Positions 26,007 to 34,031 are shown, counted from the first letter of the stretch. The stretch: 50,222 nt of DNA from Hymenobacter plasmatis (GCF_020711255.1 NZ_JAJFAW010000032.1:1-50222), one strand, 5' to 3'. Numbers and translations: made by a program. Notes: generated by a model from the sequence alone, not told the origin.

Positions 26007-26096
26007 GTAGCGCGGACTTTGTAGTCCGCGTCTCCGACGGAAACCAGAACGACTCCCGAACGGCGCGGCGACGCGGACTACAAAGTCCGCGCTACT
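26007..26096. repeat. REP-like palindromic repeat with self-complementary arms
   Basis: A 27-base left arm (26007-26033, beginning AGTAGCGCGGACTTTG) is perfectly complementary to the right arm (26070-26096). Each arm also contains its own hairpin: GCGGACT-TTGT-AGTCCGC on the left and GCGGACT-ACAA-AGTCCGC on the right. About 36 bases separate the arms. It follows the ABC ATPase gene and has the form of a paired REP/BIME element. Confidence 0.8.
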
Positions 26097-26187
26097 GCTC
26101 GCGCTACATGCAGCGGTCTATACACTGGCTCTAAATGGCCTTAACTGCGCCGCCCTTCGCAAATTGAGCTGATTGGTAATAAAAAGC

Positions 26188-26283
26188 ACGTCATCCCAAG
26201 CCTGCCGAAGCACCCCTACCAGGTGAGTATTTGCCTCGCTGCAACGAAGCGGTAGAGATGCTTCGGCAAGCTTGGGATGACGT
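26188..26283. repeat. Long inverted repeat of the GTCATCCCAAGC type
   Basis: The left arm at 26188-26212 (starting ACGTCATCCCAAGC) and the right arm at 26259-26283 are complementary over 25 bases with one mismatch. A central spacer of 46 bases separates them. The general layout (CGTCAT at the outer edge, CCGAAGCA at the inner edge) resembles the elements at 42598 and 44039. Confidence 0.75.
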
Positions 26284-26318
26284 TCGTACGCTTCCCTCCT
26301 CGCCCGCTTTTAGCTCAA

Positions 26319-27221
26319 TCAGGGAGTGGCCACAAACCACTTATCGCCGGAATCATCCAAGTCGTGGCCTTCCACTTTGCCCCGAGTGGCCGCATCGCCG
26401 GCGTAGTAGTACAGCGGGTGTCCTTTGTAGGTGAGCTGTTCGCGGGAGGTAGCGCCGGTACCATAGGGCCCGGTGCCCGCGCTCTGCTCGCGGGTAAGTG
26501 TACCAAAGTTGCTGGCCGACAGCGTGGACGGCACCGCGGGCGCGCTCATGTATAGCGCCGGCCAGATGGCGGCACAGCCGCCTGTGCAGTTGGTAGCCTG
26601 CGTACTTGAGCTGGTGTTGTCTTTGGCAAAAAAGTACAGCGTGCGGCCCAGGGCATCGGTCAGGAAGGTTTTGGTGCTGACGACGTGGGTGGTTTTGTCT
26701 TCCACGCTCTTGCTGGCCAGCACCACGCCGTAGCTCGGGTTTACCACGTGCCAGATGCCGCCAATGCCGTTGCCGCCGGTCTGGCCGGCAGCCTCGCGGG
26801 TGTACACGCCGCTCGCGGCCGGGGCGTAGTAGTAGAGGGGCCAGCCTTTATAGGTGGTTTGCTGGCGGCCGTCGGCGGTGGTTTTGGTGGCGAAGTCTTC
26901 GGCTTTCAGGGCCTTGGGCACTTTCAGGTTGGCCTCGTAGTACACGGGCCACAGGGGGTTGCAAGTGGCGCTGGTGCAGGTATTGGCCCCGTCCACGTCG
27001 CGGGCGAAGAAGTAGAGCGTGTTGCCGTTTACATCGGTCATATAAGTGCCCAGGGTGGCCGAGTTGGCCAGCTTCACGGTGGCCACGGCATCCGGGTCTT
27101 CGGCCGGTGCTGCGGCGTCTTTTTTACAGCTGACTATTGCCAGGCTCAGCGAGCCGATGAACGCGAAAATCAGCCCAAGCGACCAAAAGCGCATCAAGAA
27201 AGTATGTGTCGATTTTACCAT
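26319..27221 (-). CDS. Lipoprotein with two PF03640-type (COG4315) repeats
   Basis: 300 residues from the ATG at 27221; an internal ATG at 27194 is also possible. The signal sequence ends in a lipobox (LAIVSC, Cys32), so this is a lipoprotein. Two similar halves follow, about 45-165 and 170-300. Each contains TL-YF-A-D--G--T (NTLYFFARDVDG and RTLYFFAKDNTS), a Cys pair (CTSATCNPLWPVY and CTGGCAAIWPALY) and TYKGWPLYYYA or TYKGHPLYYYA. These are the signatures of the secreted repeat family PF03640, found as surface lipoproteins and sometimes near redox or haem systems. The Cys pairs suggest disulphides. The function is unknown. Confidence 0.88.
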   Translation of the reverse strand: MVKSTHTFLMRFWSLGLIFAFIGSLSLAIVSCKKDAAAPAEDPDAVATVKLANSATLGTYMTDVNGNTLYFFARDVDGANTCTSATCNPLWPVYYEANLKVPKALKAEDFATKTTADGRQQTTYKGWPLYYYAPAASGVYTREAAGQTGGNGIGGIWHVVNPSYGVVLASKSVEDKTTHVVSTKTFLTDALGRTLYFFAKDNTSSSTQATNCTGGCAAIWPALYMSAPAVPSTLSASNFGTLTREQSAGTGPYGTGATSREQLTYKGHPLYYYAGDAATRGKVEGHDLDDSGDKWFVATP

Positions 27222-27816
27222 GACATGTGGGGGTTAAGCTTTTGAGAAAAGGCTGCGGCAAGACTGCTGGGCCGAAAAAATTGGGCACAAGAAGCCTCGT
27301 TCCCGGCCAGGGCAATGGCGGGAAAGGCGGGCCCGGCACGGCGCCTAGCCTGATAAGAAAAGGACGACGAGAACCACCCGGCGGCAGAGAGCCCGCAGCC
27401 CGCAGTCGGCGCCGACTGCTGAACTAACGCTGGGCCAAAAGCCGGCCAGGGCAACCACAAGCGCTGCAGGTTGGGTACCAGCCAAACGCGTCTGTTGGGG
27501 CTACAAACTGATACTCGGAGCGAAGCGAATAATGGTTGTTTCGGCCAAGTAAAAATCAGCCGCAAGGGAAATGGCTCAACCCGAACCGGAGCAAACGCGG
27601 GGCCAGCGGTCCGCCGCCTGCTGGCGAAACCGGACTTTTCCAGCCCACCGCAGCTCTCCCAACCTCATTAGTTTACTATATTTTTCTTATTGCCCACAAA
27701 CAGCTGATAGACAGCCATAAAATTTACTAATATTTCTGGCTTTTCTGGCACGTTTCGTGCAAGCTGCGGGTTATACATCCGAACATCAGTTGGACACATT
27801 AATAAAAAACACAGCC
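27222..27816. other. Intergenic space, no gene seen
   Basis: About 595 bases between divergent genes. The first 400 bases are GC-rich with several short open frames but no protein-like composition. The last 180 bases become AT-rich and probably hold the promoter of the gene at 27817. No strong repeat or terminator was found. Confidence 0.4.
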
Positions 27817-28602
27817 ATGACCGAGGCCACCAAAACCACCAAGGACATTACCAAAAAAGTTAAAATCGAGAGCCTGGATTTGAGCCGCTCCGACGAGACG
27901 CTGGACCTGGCGAAGGACCTCGCTAAGTTCATCAAGGACAACAAGCTCACCACGAATGTGCAGGGCAAGGAGTTCGTGAACGTCGAAGGCTGGCAGTATG
28001 CAGGCTCGCGCCTGGGCATCGTGCCCATCGTGGAGCACGTCATCAACGTGAGCAGCGACCAGGAACTAAAATACCAAGCCAAGGTGACGCTGTTTGACAT
28101 CCGCCACCAGCTCACCGTGGGCGCCGGCTTTGCCGTGTGCTCGAATAAGGAGAGCGGCAAGAAGTTCTACCAGGAATTTGCCATCATGAGCATGGCCCAG
28201 ACCCGGGCCATTGGCAAGGCGTACCGCAACTGCCTGGCCTGGATTATCCGCGCCGCTGGCTACGAGCCCACGCCCGCTGAGGAAATGGAGTACAACACCA
28301 ACACGCCAGCAGCGGCGCCCGCTCCGGCAGCAGCCGTAGCCCAGGCCGTGCCCGCCATGCAGGTCGTTCCCGCCGAAGTGCCAGCAGTAGCCGCCGAGCA
28401 AGCCGCGCCGGTGCAGTACGCCACGGCTTCGCAGAAAGAGGAAATCATCCGCTTGCTCAACCACCCGGTGATTACCCGTCCGGAGAAGACCAAGATGCTG
28501 CTCAACATCAACCGCCTCGATGAGGAGCGCGCCGTGCAGGCAATCGCCAAGCTGCGCAAAGCCATCGACGACCGTGAGAACGGCGAGAAGGCCGCCGCCT
28601 GA
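27817..28602 (+). CDS. Conserved phage-type protein, possible single-strand annealing or DNA-binding role
   Basis: 261 residues from the ATG at 27817 (MTEATKTTKDITKKVKIESLD); an upstream in-frame start at 27757 adds 20 unlikely residues. The core (about 40-150) contains GKEFVNVEGWQYAGSRLGIVPIV, KYQAKVTLFDIRHQLTVGAGFAVC, KKFYQEFAIMSMAQTRAIGKAYR and GYEPTPAEEM. This core is familiar to me from phages and prophages and from some free-standing bacterial genes. An Ala/Pro-rich linker (about 155-205) joins a small C-terminal helical domain (about 205-255, SQKEEIIRLLNHP). This organisation resembles phage recombination proteins (ERF/Rad52-like), but that link is inference. No other phage genes are nearby. 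A strong terminator follows. Confidence 0.8.
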   Translation: MTEATKTTKDITKKVKIESLDLSRSDETLDLAKDLAKFIKDNKLTTNVQGKEFVNVEGWQYAGSRLGIVPIVEHVINVSSDQELKYQAKVTLFDIRHQLTVGAGFAVCSNKESGKKFYQEFAIMSMAQTRAIGKAYRNCLAWIIRAAGYEPTPAEEMEYNTNTPAAAPAPAAAVAQAVPAMQVVPAEVPAVAAEQAAPVQYATASQKEEIIRLLNHPVITRPEKTKMLLNINRLDEERAVQAIAKLRKAIDDRENGEKAAA

Positions 28603-28622
28603 GCTGCTTAATTCAAACAAAA

Positions 28623-28652
28623 GGCCCGGTACCGCAAGGTGCCGGGCTTTTT
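28623..28652 (+). terminator. Rho-independent terminator
   Basis: GGCCCGGTACC, loop GCAA, then GGTGCCGGGC and a T run (GGGCTTTTTAT). The stem has one wobble or mismatch pair. It lies 20 bases downstream of the stop at 28602. Confidence 0.85.
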
Positions 28653-28722
28653 ATTTGACCTTCTTTTGAGGAGCGGTGGGCTAAAATTATACTGTGCATC
28701 GATAAAACAGGAAGGCCGCACC

Positions 28723-28929
28723 TCAACGAAGCGGACTGGCGTTGTCCACGCCCGCCACGAAATCCACGTCCTCGTCGCCATCTAGGTCAGCAATTGCCAC
28801 TGATGTCGCTGCGTGCATGGCTTGCGCCGAAGTGGGGAGGGCAGCGGCACTTTCGGCCCTGGATGCAGCTGTCCCGCCTACCTTCAGTTGCTGACCAACC
28901 AGCCACTGGTGTGTAGATATAACCCTGTG
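28723..28929 (-). pseudogene. Fragment of an FG-GAP/VCBS-repeat protein
   Basis: On the minus strand an open stretch of 68 codons runs from just after a TAA to a TGA at 28723-28725. It has no start codon. It ends SVAIADLDGDEDVDFVAGVDN, which is the calcium-binding core of an FG-GAP repeat (xADLDGDGxxDxV). The upstream part reads HQWLVGQQLKVGG. This is a short remnant of a larger surface protein; the rest is not in the neighbourhood. Confidence 0.6.
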
Positions 28930-29033
28930 ACCTTAAAACCCTCTAAAAGGCGCCGCATGCGGCTTTTCTCCAAAATTGATTGAGTTGTTCTTCAGCAATA
29001 GTTGTGCTTTACCAATAATAAATAAAATAAATT

Positions 29034-29041
29034 TATATTTA
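29034..29041 (+). promoter_or_regulatory. Possible -7 box (TATATTTA) for the glycosyltransferase gene
   Basis: TATATTTA differs from TAnnTTTG at one position and lies 32 bases before the ATG at 29073, in a strongly AT-rich stretch where chance matches are likely. Confidence 0.3.
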
Positions 29042-29072
29042 CAACTAGGCCCCATTGACCGGTCAGCAACCC

Positions 29073-30098
29073 ATGTGCACTGATTTTATTGCTCTCCCAC
29101 CGGCCGTCCCAGCTACTGAACCAGCCGTGGAAACTGAGGAATTGGTATCTATCGTGGTGCCATTCTACAACGAGCAAGACAGTGTACGCCCCCTGGCCGA
29201 GCAGATTGATGGCGTGATGACTGCCCACGGGCTGCCATACGAGCTGCTGCTGGTGAACGACGGCAGCGAAGACCAGACCTGGGCGCGCATTACCGCCTTG
29301 GCCGCCGAAAACCCGGCCGTGGTGGGCATCGACCTGGCGGGCAACTACGGCCAGACCCTCTGCCTACGGGCGGGCTTTGAGCGGGCCCGGGGCGCCATCG
29401 TGGTGGCCATGGATGGCGACCTGCAGCACGACCCCGCTTACTTGCCGCAGTTTGTGGCCTACATCCGCGAGGGCTACGACATGGTGAGCGGGGCCAAAGC
29501 CAAGCGCCCCGAAGGCCGCGCCCATTCGCTGCTCGCCAACACGGCTCACAAGGTCATTTCCCTGTTATCGGGGGTGCAGCTCGAATATTTTGGGGCCACG
29601 TACAAGGCCTACCGCCGCTACCTGTTGCGCAACGTGGAGCTGCTCGGCGACTCGCACCGCTTTTTGGGGGCCCTGGTAGCGCAGCGCGGCATTCGCTACC
29701 GCGAATTTCCGATTGAGGTGCACCAACGGCCGTTTGGGGCCAGCCATTACGGCTTGGGCAAAGCCCTGGTGGTGGTGGTCGATTTGGTGATGCTGCGCTT
29801 TTTTCTGCGTTACTCGCGCAAGCCGTTCCGGCTGTTTGGGGTGCTCGGGATAGTGACGTTGGCAGTGGGGCTGCTGGCCACTGCCGGCCTGCTGGTCGGC
29901 TCCGTTTTCTTTGGGGTGAATATTTCCCATCGATTTCCCATGGAGTTTATTTTCAGCTTGTTCCTGATAATGAGCGGCATCTTTTTGATTTGTTTCGGCC
30001 TGCTGGCCGAAATCGGCACGCACGCCTACTACGCCCGCCGCAACCGGGCACCCTACGTGGTGCGGCACGAGTTGCGAGCGCCGTCCCCAACGCTTTAA
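29073..30098 (+). CDS. Polyprenyl-phosphate glycosyltransferase family 2 (DPM/ArnC/FlmF2-like)
   Basis: 341 residues from the ATG at 29073; a TTG at 29055 is also in frame. The GT-A domain (about 25-230) has VSIVVPFYNEQDS, LVNDGSEDQTW and the DXD-like MDGDLQHDP. It also has GASHYGLGKAL, typical of enzymes that load a sugar onto undecaprenyl or dolichyl phosphate. Two transmembrane helices follow (about 240-270 and 280-305), then a basic tail. The layout matches ArnC, GtrB and FlmF2. It probably transfers a sugar from a nucleotide donor to undecaprenyl phosphate at the inner face of the inner membrane. The next gene, a YdjC-family deacetylase, starts two bases after its stop, so the pair is an operon. 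Confidence 0.9.
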   Translation: MCTDFIALPPAVPATEPAVETEELVSIVVPFYNEQDSVRPLAEQIDGVMTAHGLPYELLLVNDGSEDQTWARITALAAENPAVVGIDLAGNYGQTLCLRAGFERARGAIVVAMDGDLQHDPAYLPQFVAYIREGYDMVSGAKAKRPEGRAHSLLANTAHKVISLLSGVQLEYFGATYKAYRRYLLRNVELLGDSHRFLGALVAQRGIRYREFPIEVHQRPFGASHYGLGKALVVVVDLVMLRFFLRYSRKPFRLFGVLGIVTLAVGLLATAGLLVGSVFFGVNISHRFPMEFIFSLFLIMSGIFLICFGLLAEIGTHAYYARRNRAPYVVRHELRAPSPTL

Positions 30099-30100
30099 GC

Positions 30101-30904
30101 ATGGCCCTGCGTCTCATCATCAACGCCGACGACTTTGGCTGGGATGCGCCCGCCACGGCCGCCATTCTCGACCTGGCCGCCCAGGATTGCCTCAGCAGCA
30201 CCACCGTCATGGCCAATCTGGCCAGCGAGATGGACCTAGCCGCCCTGCGCCGGTTCGCCGGCCGCGTATCGGTGGGCTACCACCTGAACCTGATTTTGGG
30301 GCCGTCGGTGGCCCCTGCCGCCGCAGTGCCTAGTTTGCTGGGGCCGGATGGCCATTTCTGGCCCGCGCAACAGCTGTGGCTGCGTTACCTGGCCGGCCAG
30401 GTGCGACCGGCCGAGCTGGCCGTGGAGCTGACCGCGCAAATTGACCGCCTGCGCGCCCACGGCCTCCCCCCGAGCCATGCCGATTCGCACCGGCACCTGC
30501 ACCTCTTCCCCCAGCTGGGGCCCGCCCTTACGCGCATATTGAGCCAACTGGGCGTGCGGCGGCTCCGGCGCTGGACGCCCCAGCCCAGCTACGGGCAGCG
30601 CGGCCGCATTCTGAACGTATTCGGCCGCATTTCATCCCGCGGCCTAAGGGGTTTCGCCACACCAAATGCGCTGGTGGCTGATTTCTCGGCGGCGCAGGCG
30701 GCCACGTTGCCCTTGTTTGCGCAGGGACTGGCCCGCGCCCGGCGGCACGGCCCCACCGTGGAATTTATGACCCACCCCGGCCTGAGCGACCGGCCCGACT
30801 CGTACCTGGCCCGCCGCACGGAGTATGAGTTCTGGCGCGCGGGTACCTGGCGCGACCATCTGGCGGAGCTGGGCGGCAGCTTGATTCGGTACGATGAAAT
30901 CTGA
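30101..30904 (+). CDS. YdjC/ChbG-family carbohydrate deacetylase (NaxD/HpnK-like)
   Basis: 267 residues from the ATG at 30101 (MALRLIINADDFGWDAPATAA). The metal site is clear: the Asp-Asp in INADDFG, His in GYHLNLILG, and the HxDSHxHxH-like PSHADSHRHLHLFP. EFMTHPGLSD is also conserved. ChbG removes the N-acetyl group of chitooligosaccharides, HpnK acts in hopanoid synthesis, and NaxD of Francisella deacetylates undecaprenyl-phosphate-GalNAc. Coupling to a DPM-like transferase (2-base gap) and proximity to an ArnT-like gene favour the NaxD-type role here. It is probably cytoplasmic or peripheral at the membrane. Confidence 0.88.
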   Translation: MALRLIINADDFGWDAPATAAILDLAAQDCLSSTTVMANLASEMDLAALRRFAGRVSVGYHLNLILGPSVAPAAAVPSLLGPDGHFWPAQQLWLRYLAGQVRPAELAVELTAQIDRLRAHGLPPSHADSHRHLHLFPQLGPALTRILSQLGVRRLRRWTPQPSYGQRGRILNVFGRISSRGLRGFATPNALVADFSAAQAATLPLFAQGLARARRHGPTVEFMTHPGLSDRPDSYLARRTEYEFWRAGTWRDHLAELGGSLIRYDEI

Positions 30905-30930
30905 CCCGCACCTGGGTAAAAATCGGTTTT

Positions 30931-31818
30931 TTAACCTCGTTCCATTGTCCCCTGCAAGCTTTTTCCGCCCACCAATGCCCCCGGTAATGCCACTGCTACC
31001 GAAAGCAGGTAAAAGAGCAAGCTGAGGCTGACCGATACCGCCGCATTAAGCGCCAGCCACTGCGCCCCGAGCAGAAAGACCACCTCGCGCGCTCCCGCCC
31101 CGCCCACCGTGAAGGGCAACGCCGCGGCCACCGATGAAGCCAGAAAAACCAGCAAATACGCCGGCAGTTGCGTGGTGGTATGCGTGGCGGCGAGCAAGGC
31201 CAGCGTGCACAGCAGCTGGGCCGCTTGCACACCCAGCGCCAACGCCTGGGTGTGCCAATACGTGGGGCCAAAAGGTGCGAACCACCGCCCCGTAACGGCC
31301 GCTCCGCCCAGCAGCAGGCCCGCTGCGCCAAGGCCTGCCACCCAGCGCCAAACCCAAAGCCCGGGCAGTGGCAGGGGCACCACCCAGGCCAGGGCTACCA
31401 GCAGCACCCCCAGTGCCAGCAGGCCGCTAACGCGGTCCAGCACCAGAGCGCGCACCAAAGCGGTGGTTTTGGTCGGGTAGGCCCGCCGCAGCACCAGCAC
31501 CTTGTAGCCATCGCCGCCGATGCCGCCGGGCAAAAAAAGATTGTAGAACATGCCCAGCCAGTAGAGGCGCAGGTTGGCCGTCTCGGATAAATCGACCCCG
31601 ATGGCCCGCTGAAAACCGTTGAGGCGGCGGGCCGCCAGCCACTTGGAAACGGCGAACAGCCCCACCGCCAGCACCAGCCAGCCTGGCTGCACGCTGGCTA
31701 GCACCTGGGCAACCTGGCGCGGGCTGATGCGGCGAAACACGAACCACAGCGCGGCCGCCAGCAGCCCCAGCTTCAGCAGCAGCAGAAGGGCGGCGCGCAA
31801 GGGGGGCGGGAGGGTCAA
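30931..31818 (-). CDS. Flippase-like membrane protein (LPG synthase TM domain, UPF0104)
   Basis: 295 residues with about eight transmembrane helices. The family pattern is visible in the N-terminal helix pair (LLLLKLGLLAAALWFVFRRI, then VQPGWLVLAVGLFAVSKWLAA). It is also visible in LYWLGMFYNLFLPGGIGGDGYKVLVLRRA, with the conserved N-FLPGGIGGD--K motif, and in PFTVGGAGAREVVFLLGAQ. This is the AglD/MprF-N-terminal-like fold, seen in lipid flippases and in lipid-carrier glycan pathways. It lacks the MprF synthase domain. Its position between the deacetylase and GT39 genes suggests a role in translocating a polyprenyl-linked sugar, but the direction and substrate are unproven. Confidence 0.85.
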   Translation of the reverse strand: MTLPPPLRAALLLLLKLGLLAAALWFVFRRISPRQVAQVLASVQPGWLVLAVGLFAVSKWLAARRLNGFQRAIGVDLSETANLRLYWLGMFYNLFLPGGIGGDGYKVLVLRRAYPTKTTALVRALVLDRVSGLLALGVLLVALAWVVPLPLPGLWVWRWVAGLGAAGLLLGGAAVTGRWFAPFGPTYWHTQALALGVQAAQLLCTLALLAATHTTTQLPAYLLVFLASSVAAALPFTVGGAGAREVVFLLGAQWLALNAAVSVSLSLLFYLLSVAVALPGALVGGKSLQGTMERG

Positions 31819-31873
31819 GGCACCGGTAGAAGTGGCAGTGCAAACCGCCGTTTGGCAAGTAAAATATGGACTG

Positions 31874-33481
31874 CTAGTTGAATTTCACCAAGTGCAGACA
31901 GATACCCCGGTCGATGACGAACTCGTAGTACTGGCGGTAGCGCCGGCCGGTGAGGCACCGGTCTTCGGCCAGATAGAAGGCGTTTTTGGCGGGAGCGGCG
32001 GGCAGCTGCGGCGACGTGGACGAATACAAGATGTGGCTCGTGCCCCGCGTGATGTAAAACGCCTCGTCGTTATCGACGTGGGTATCGGCTAGCCTGTACA
32101 CCGGGGCGTGGCCGGCTATTTGCGCCACCCGGATGGCGGCCGCGCGATAGGGCGTTTCGTCGCGGGTGAGCAGGCGGGCCGGCAGCACAAACCAGTTGAA
32201 AACGACGCGCGCGCACAGCAAAAACAGCCCCAGCCACGCCAGCCGCTGGGCCGGCAGGTACCCGAAGGCCAGCGTGCAGCCGGCCAGCGCCAGCGCCCCC
32301 AGCGCCGATTTCCAGACCACGCCGGGCTGCACGGCGGCCGCTGGTATCCAGGGCACGGCCACCAGGCTAAGGCTGACCAGTGCCATGGCCAGTAGCAGCA
32401 CGGCATCGAGCACCCGGTGGGGCCAGCGGCGCTCGGCCCAGAACTGCTGGTAGAAATAGACCGCCACCGTGAAGCACAGCGGCGTGAGCACGAACAAGTA
32501 GCGCGGAATAGTGCCCGGCGACAGCCAGAACACCGGCGTGAGCGCGGCAAACAGCACCGCATTGAAGCGCAGGAAGGGCTGCTCGCGCAGCACCTGGCGC
32601 CAGCCGGGCCGGGCCAAACACACCAACAGCAGGGTCCAGGGCAGAAAATAGGAGATGAAATCAAACGGGAACTTCGCCAGATGAGCCAACGATTCCCGCC
32701 AGGTGTGGGCGGCCACGGTGCGCTGCATCGACTGGTCGAGGAGCGTGGTCAGGTAGTCGTGCAGGGGGTAAAAATGGCGGTACACGGCAAAATAAACGCC
32801 CGTCACGCCCAGCAGCACGCCCAGCCCCAGGGCGTGCGCCCCCGACAGCAACCGCCGCCAGTGGCCGTCAACAAAAACGAAATACACGCCCAGCGCCACC
32901 CCCTGAAACACCAGCGACGGCAGGCCCTTGAGCAGAAAGCCGGCCGCCGTGAGGGCGTAGCTCACCACAAACAGGGCCACCCAGCGCCGCCGCGCGCCCA
33001 ACTCAAACACCGCCATGAAACCGAGGTAGGTAACCAAGGCGTGCAGGGTGTCAATCAGCCCCAGGAAGGAGTCGTAGAACAGCATACGCCCGCTGGTGAT
33101 GAAGGCCAGCGCGGCGGCTACGCCCAGCGCCCAACCCAGCCGGCGGCTCACGAAGTAGTACAGACTACCCCCCATGCCCAGCAGCGCCAGCACCGTGGGC
33201 AGACGGATTACCCACTCCTCGACAGAGCCGAAAAGCTGGAAAAGCCCCACCAGCAGCCAGTTGAACAACGGCGGCTTGTTGAAATAATGCTCGCCCTGGA
33301 GCGTCGAAACAAAGAAATTGCCGTGCAGCTTCAGTTCCAGGGCCACCAGTGCCCGAATGGGCTCATCGCCGATGAGCGGGAGCAGGCCCAGGTTGAGCAG
33401 CAGCGCGGGCAGCAGCACCAACAGGGCCAGCAAAGTGGGCACCCAGGGGCGCGCCCGCAGCCAATTAAGTACGGATAGCAT
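31874..33481 (-). CDS. ArnT-like glycosyltransferase family 39 membrane protein
   Basis: 535 residues with about eleven to thirteen transmembrane helices. The first periplasmic loop has LIGDEPIRALVALELKLHGNFF, with the acidic pair that is the catalytic region of ArnT/PMT enzymes. It is followed by the family motif QGEHYFNKPPLFNWLLVGLFQLFG. A soluble C-terminal domain (about 440-535) ends DRGICLHLVKFN. ArnT and FlmK move an amino sugar from undecaprenyl phosphate to lipid A on the periplasmic side of the inner membrane. It lies about 55 bases upstream of the flippase-like gene on the same strand and probably forms an operon with it. Confidence 0.9.
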   Translation of the reverse strand: MLSVLNWLRARPWVPTLLALLVLLPALLLNLGLLPLIGDEPIRALVALELKLHGNFFVSTLQGEHYFNKPPLFNWLLVGLFQLFGSVEEWVIRLPTVLALLGMGGSLYYFVSRRLGWALGVAAALAFITSGRMLFYDSFLGLIDTLHALVTYLGFMAVFELGARRRWVALFVVSYALTAAGFLLKGLPSLVFQGVALGVYFVFVDGHWRRLLSGAHALGLGVLLGVTGVYFAVYRHFYPLHDYLTTLLDQSMQRTVAAHTWRESLAHLAKFPFDFISYFLPWTLLLVCLARPGWRQVLREQPFLRFNAVLFAALTPVFWLSPGTIPRYLFVLTPLCFTVAVYFYQQFWAERRWPHRVLDAVLLLAMALVSLSLVAVPWIPAAAVQPGVVWKSALGALALAGCTLAFGYLPAQRLAWLGLFLLCARVVFNWFVLPARLLTRDETPYRAAAIRVAQIAGHAPVYRLADTHVDNDEAFYITRGTSHILYSSTSPQLPAAPAKNAFYLAEDRCLTGRRYRQYYEFVIDRGICLHLVKFN

Positions 33482-33508
33482 GGCGAAGAGCAGCGTGGCG
33501 TGGCCTGT

Positions 33509-33516
33509 TAAAGGTA
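33509..33516 (-). promoter_or_regulatory. Putative -7 box (TACCTTTA) for the GT39 gene
   Basis: On the minus strand TACCTTTA differs from TAnnTTTG at the last position only. It lies 28 bases before the GT39 start, at the edge of an AT-rich block (33515-33570). Confidence 0.35.
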
Positions 33517-33630
33517 AGATTCAAATAAGTTACTGTATTTTATGTATTAAAAATTTAATTTATTTTGAGCTCCGTGTACTGAGGTGGTCTAGCTAAGCCG
33601 AACAGAAGAAGGACATATATTTCTTCTGTG

Positions 33631-33792
33631 ATGACAGCTAAAAAGAGCGGAACGTCGCCCGATAAACGACGCACATACGACGAGGCGTCTAAGGCGGAGG
33701 CCCTGCGTCGCGCGCTGGCCGTGCGCCGGCCCCCGGCCGGGTTCGTCGTGCATTCCGACCAGGGCAGCTAGTACACGGCTCCTTTGGCCTAG
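33631..33792 (+). pseudogene. IS3-family transposase relic with a large internal deletion
   Basis: An ATG at 33631 starts a frame reading MTAKKSGTSPDKRRTYDEAS and then KAEALRRALA, like the start of an IS3 OrfA protein. Within a few codons it continues as GFVVHSDQGS-stop-YTAPLA, the beta-strand and Asp of the OrfB DDE domain (usually VHSDQGSQYT). The Gln codon is a TAG stop at 33769-33771. The region between orfA and this part of orfB, several hundred bases in an intact IS3, is missing. CAGAAGAA (33603-33610) and TTCTTCTG (33621-33628) form an inverted repeat just upstream. Confidence 0.7.
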
Positions 33793-34031
33793 CCTGCTTC
33801 GTCCTGGTGATGAACCCAGCTGTCTTTTAGGCCAAACTTTTAACTAAGGCCATTACGGAGCACCCAGGCAACAAGGGCCACACTAGGGCCGCTATTGGCC
33901 TGGCTGTAATCTGGCCTAAACTTGTGCGAGGCTAGCAGGTTATGGTCACGGTTTTCGGTGGCAGCTACTGCTACGGAGCCATGCTACTGGAAAAATCCGC
34001 TAATAACTCTTAATCAACAGGCACAAAATTG

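Noticed and set aside
32417..33478. 353-codon frame antisense to the GT39 gene
   Set aside because: Gln/His/Arg-rich, no fold signature; the minus strand has clear membrane helices and ArnT motifs.
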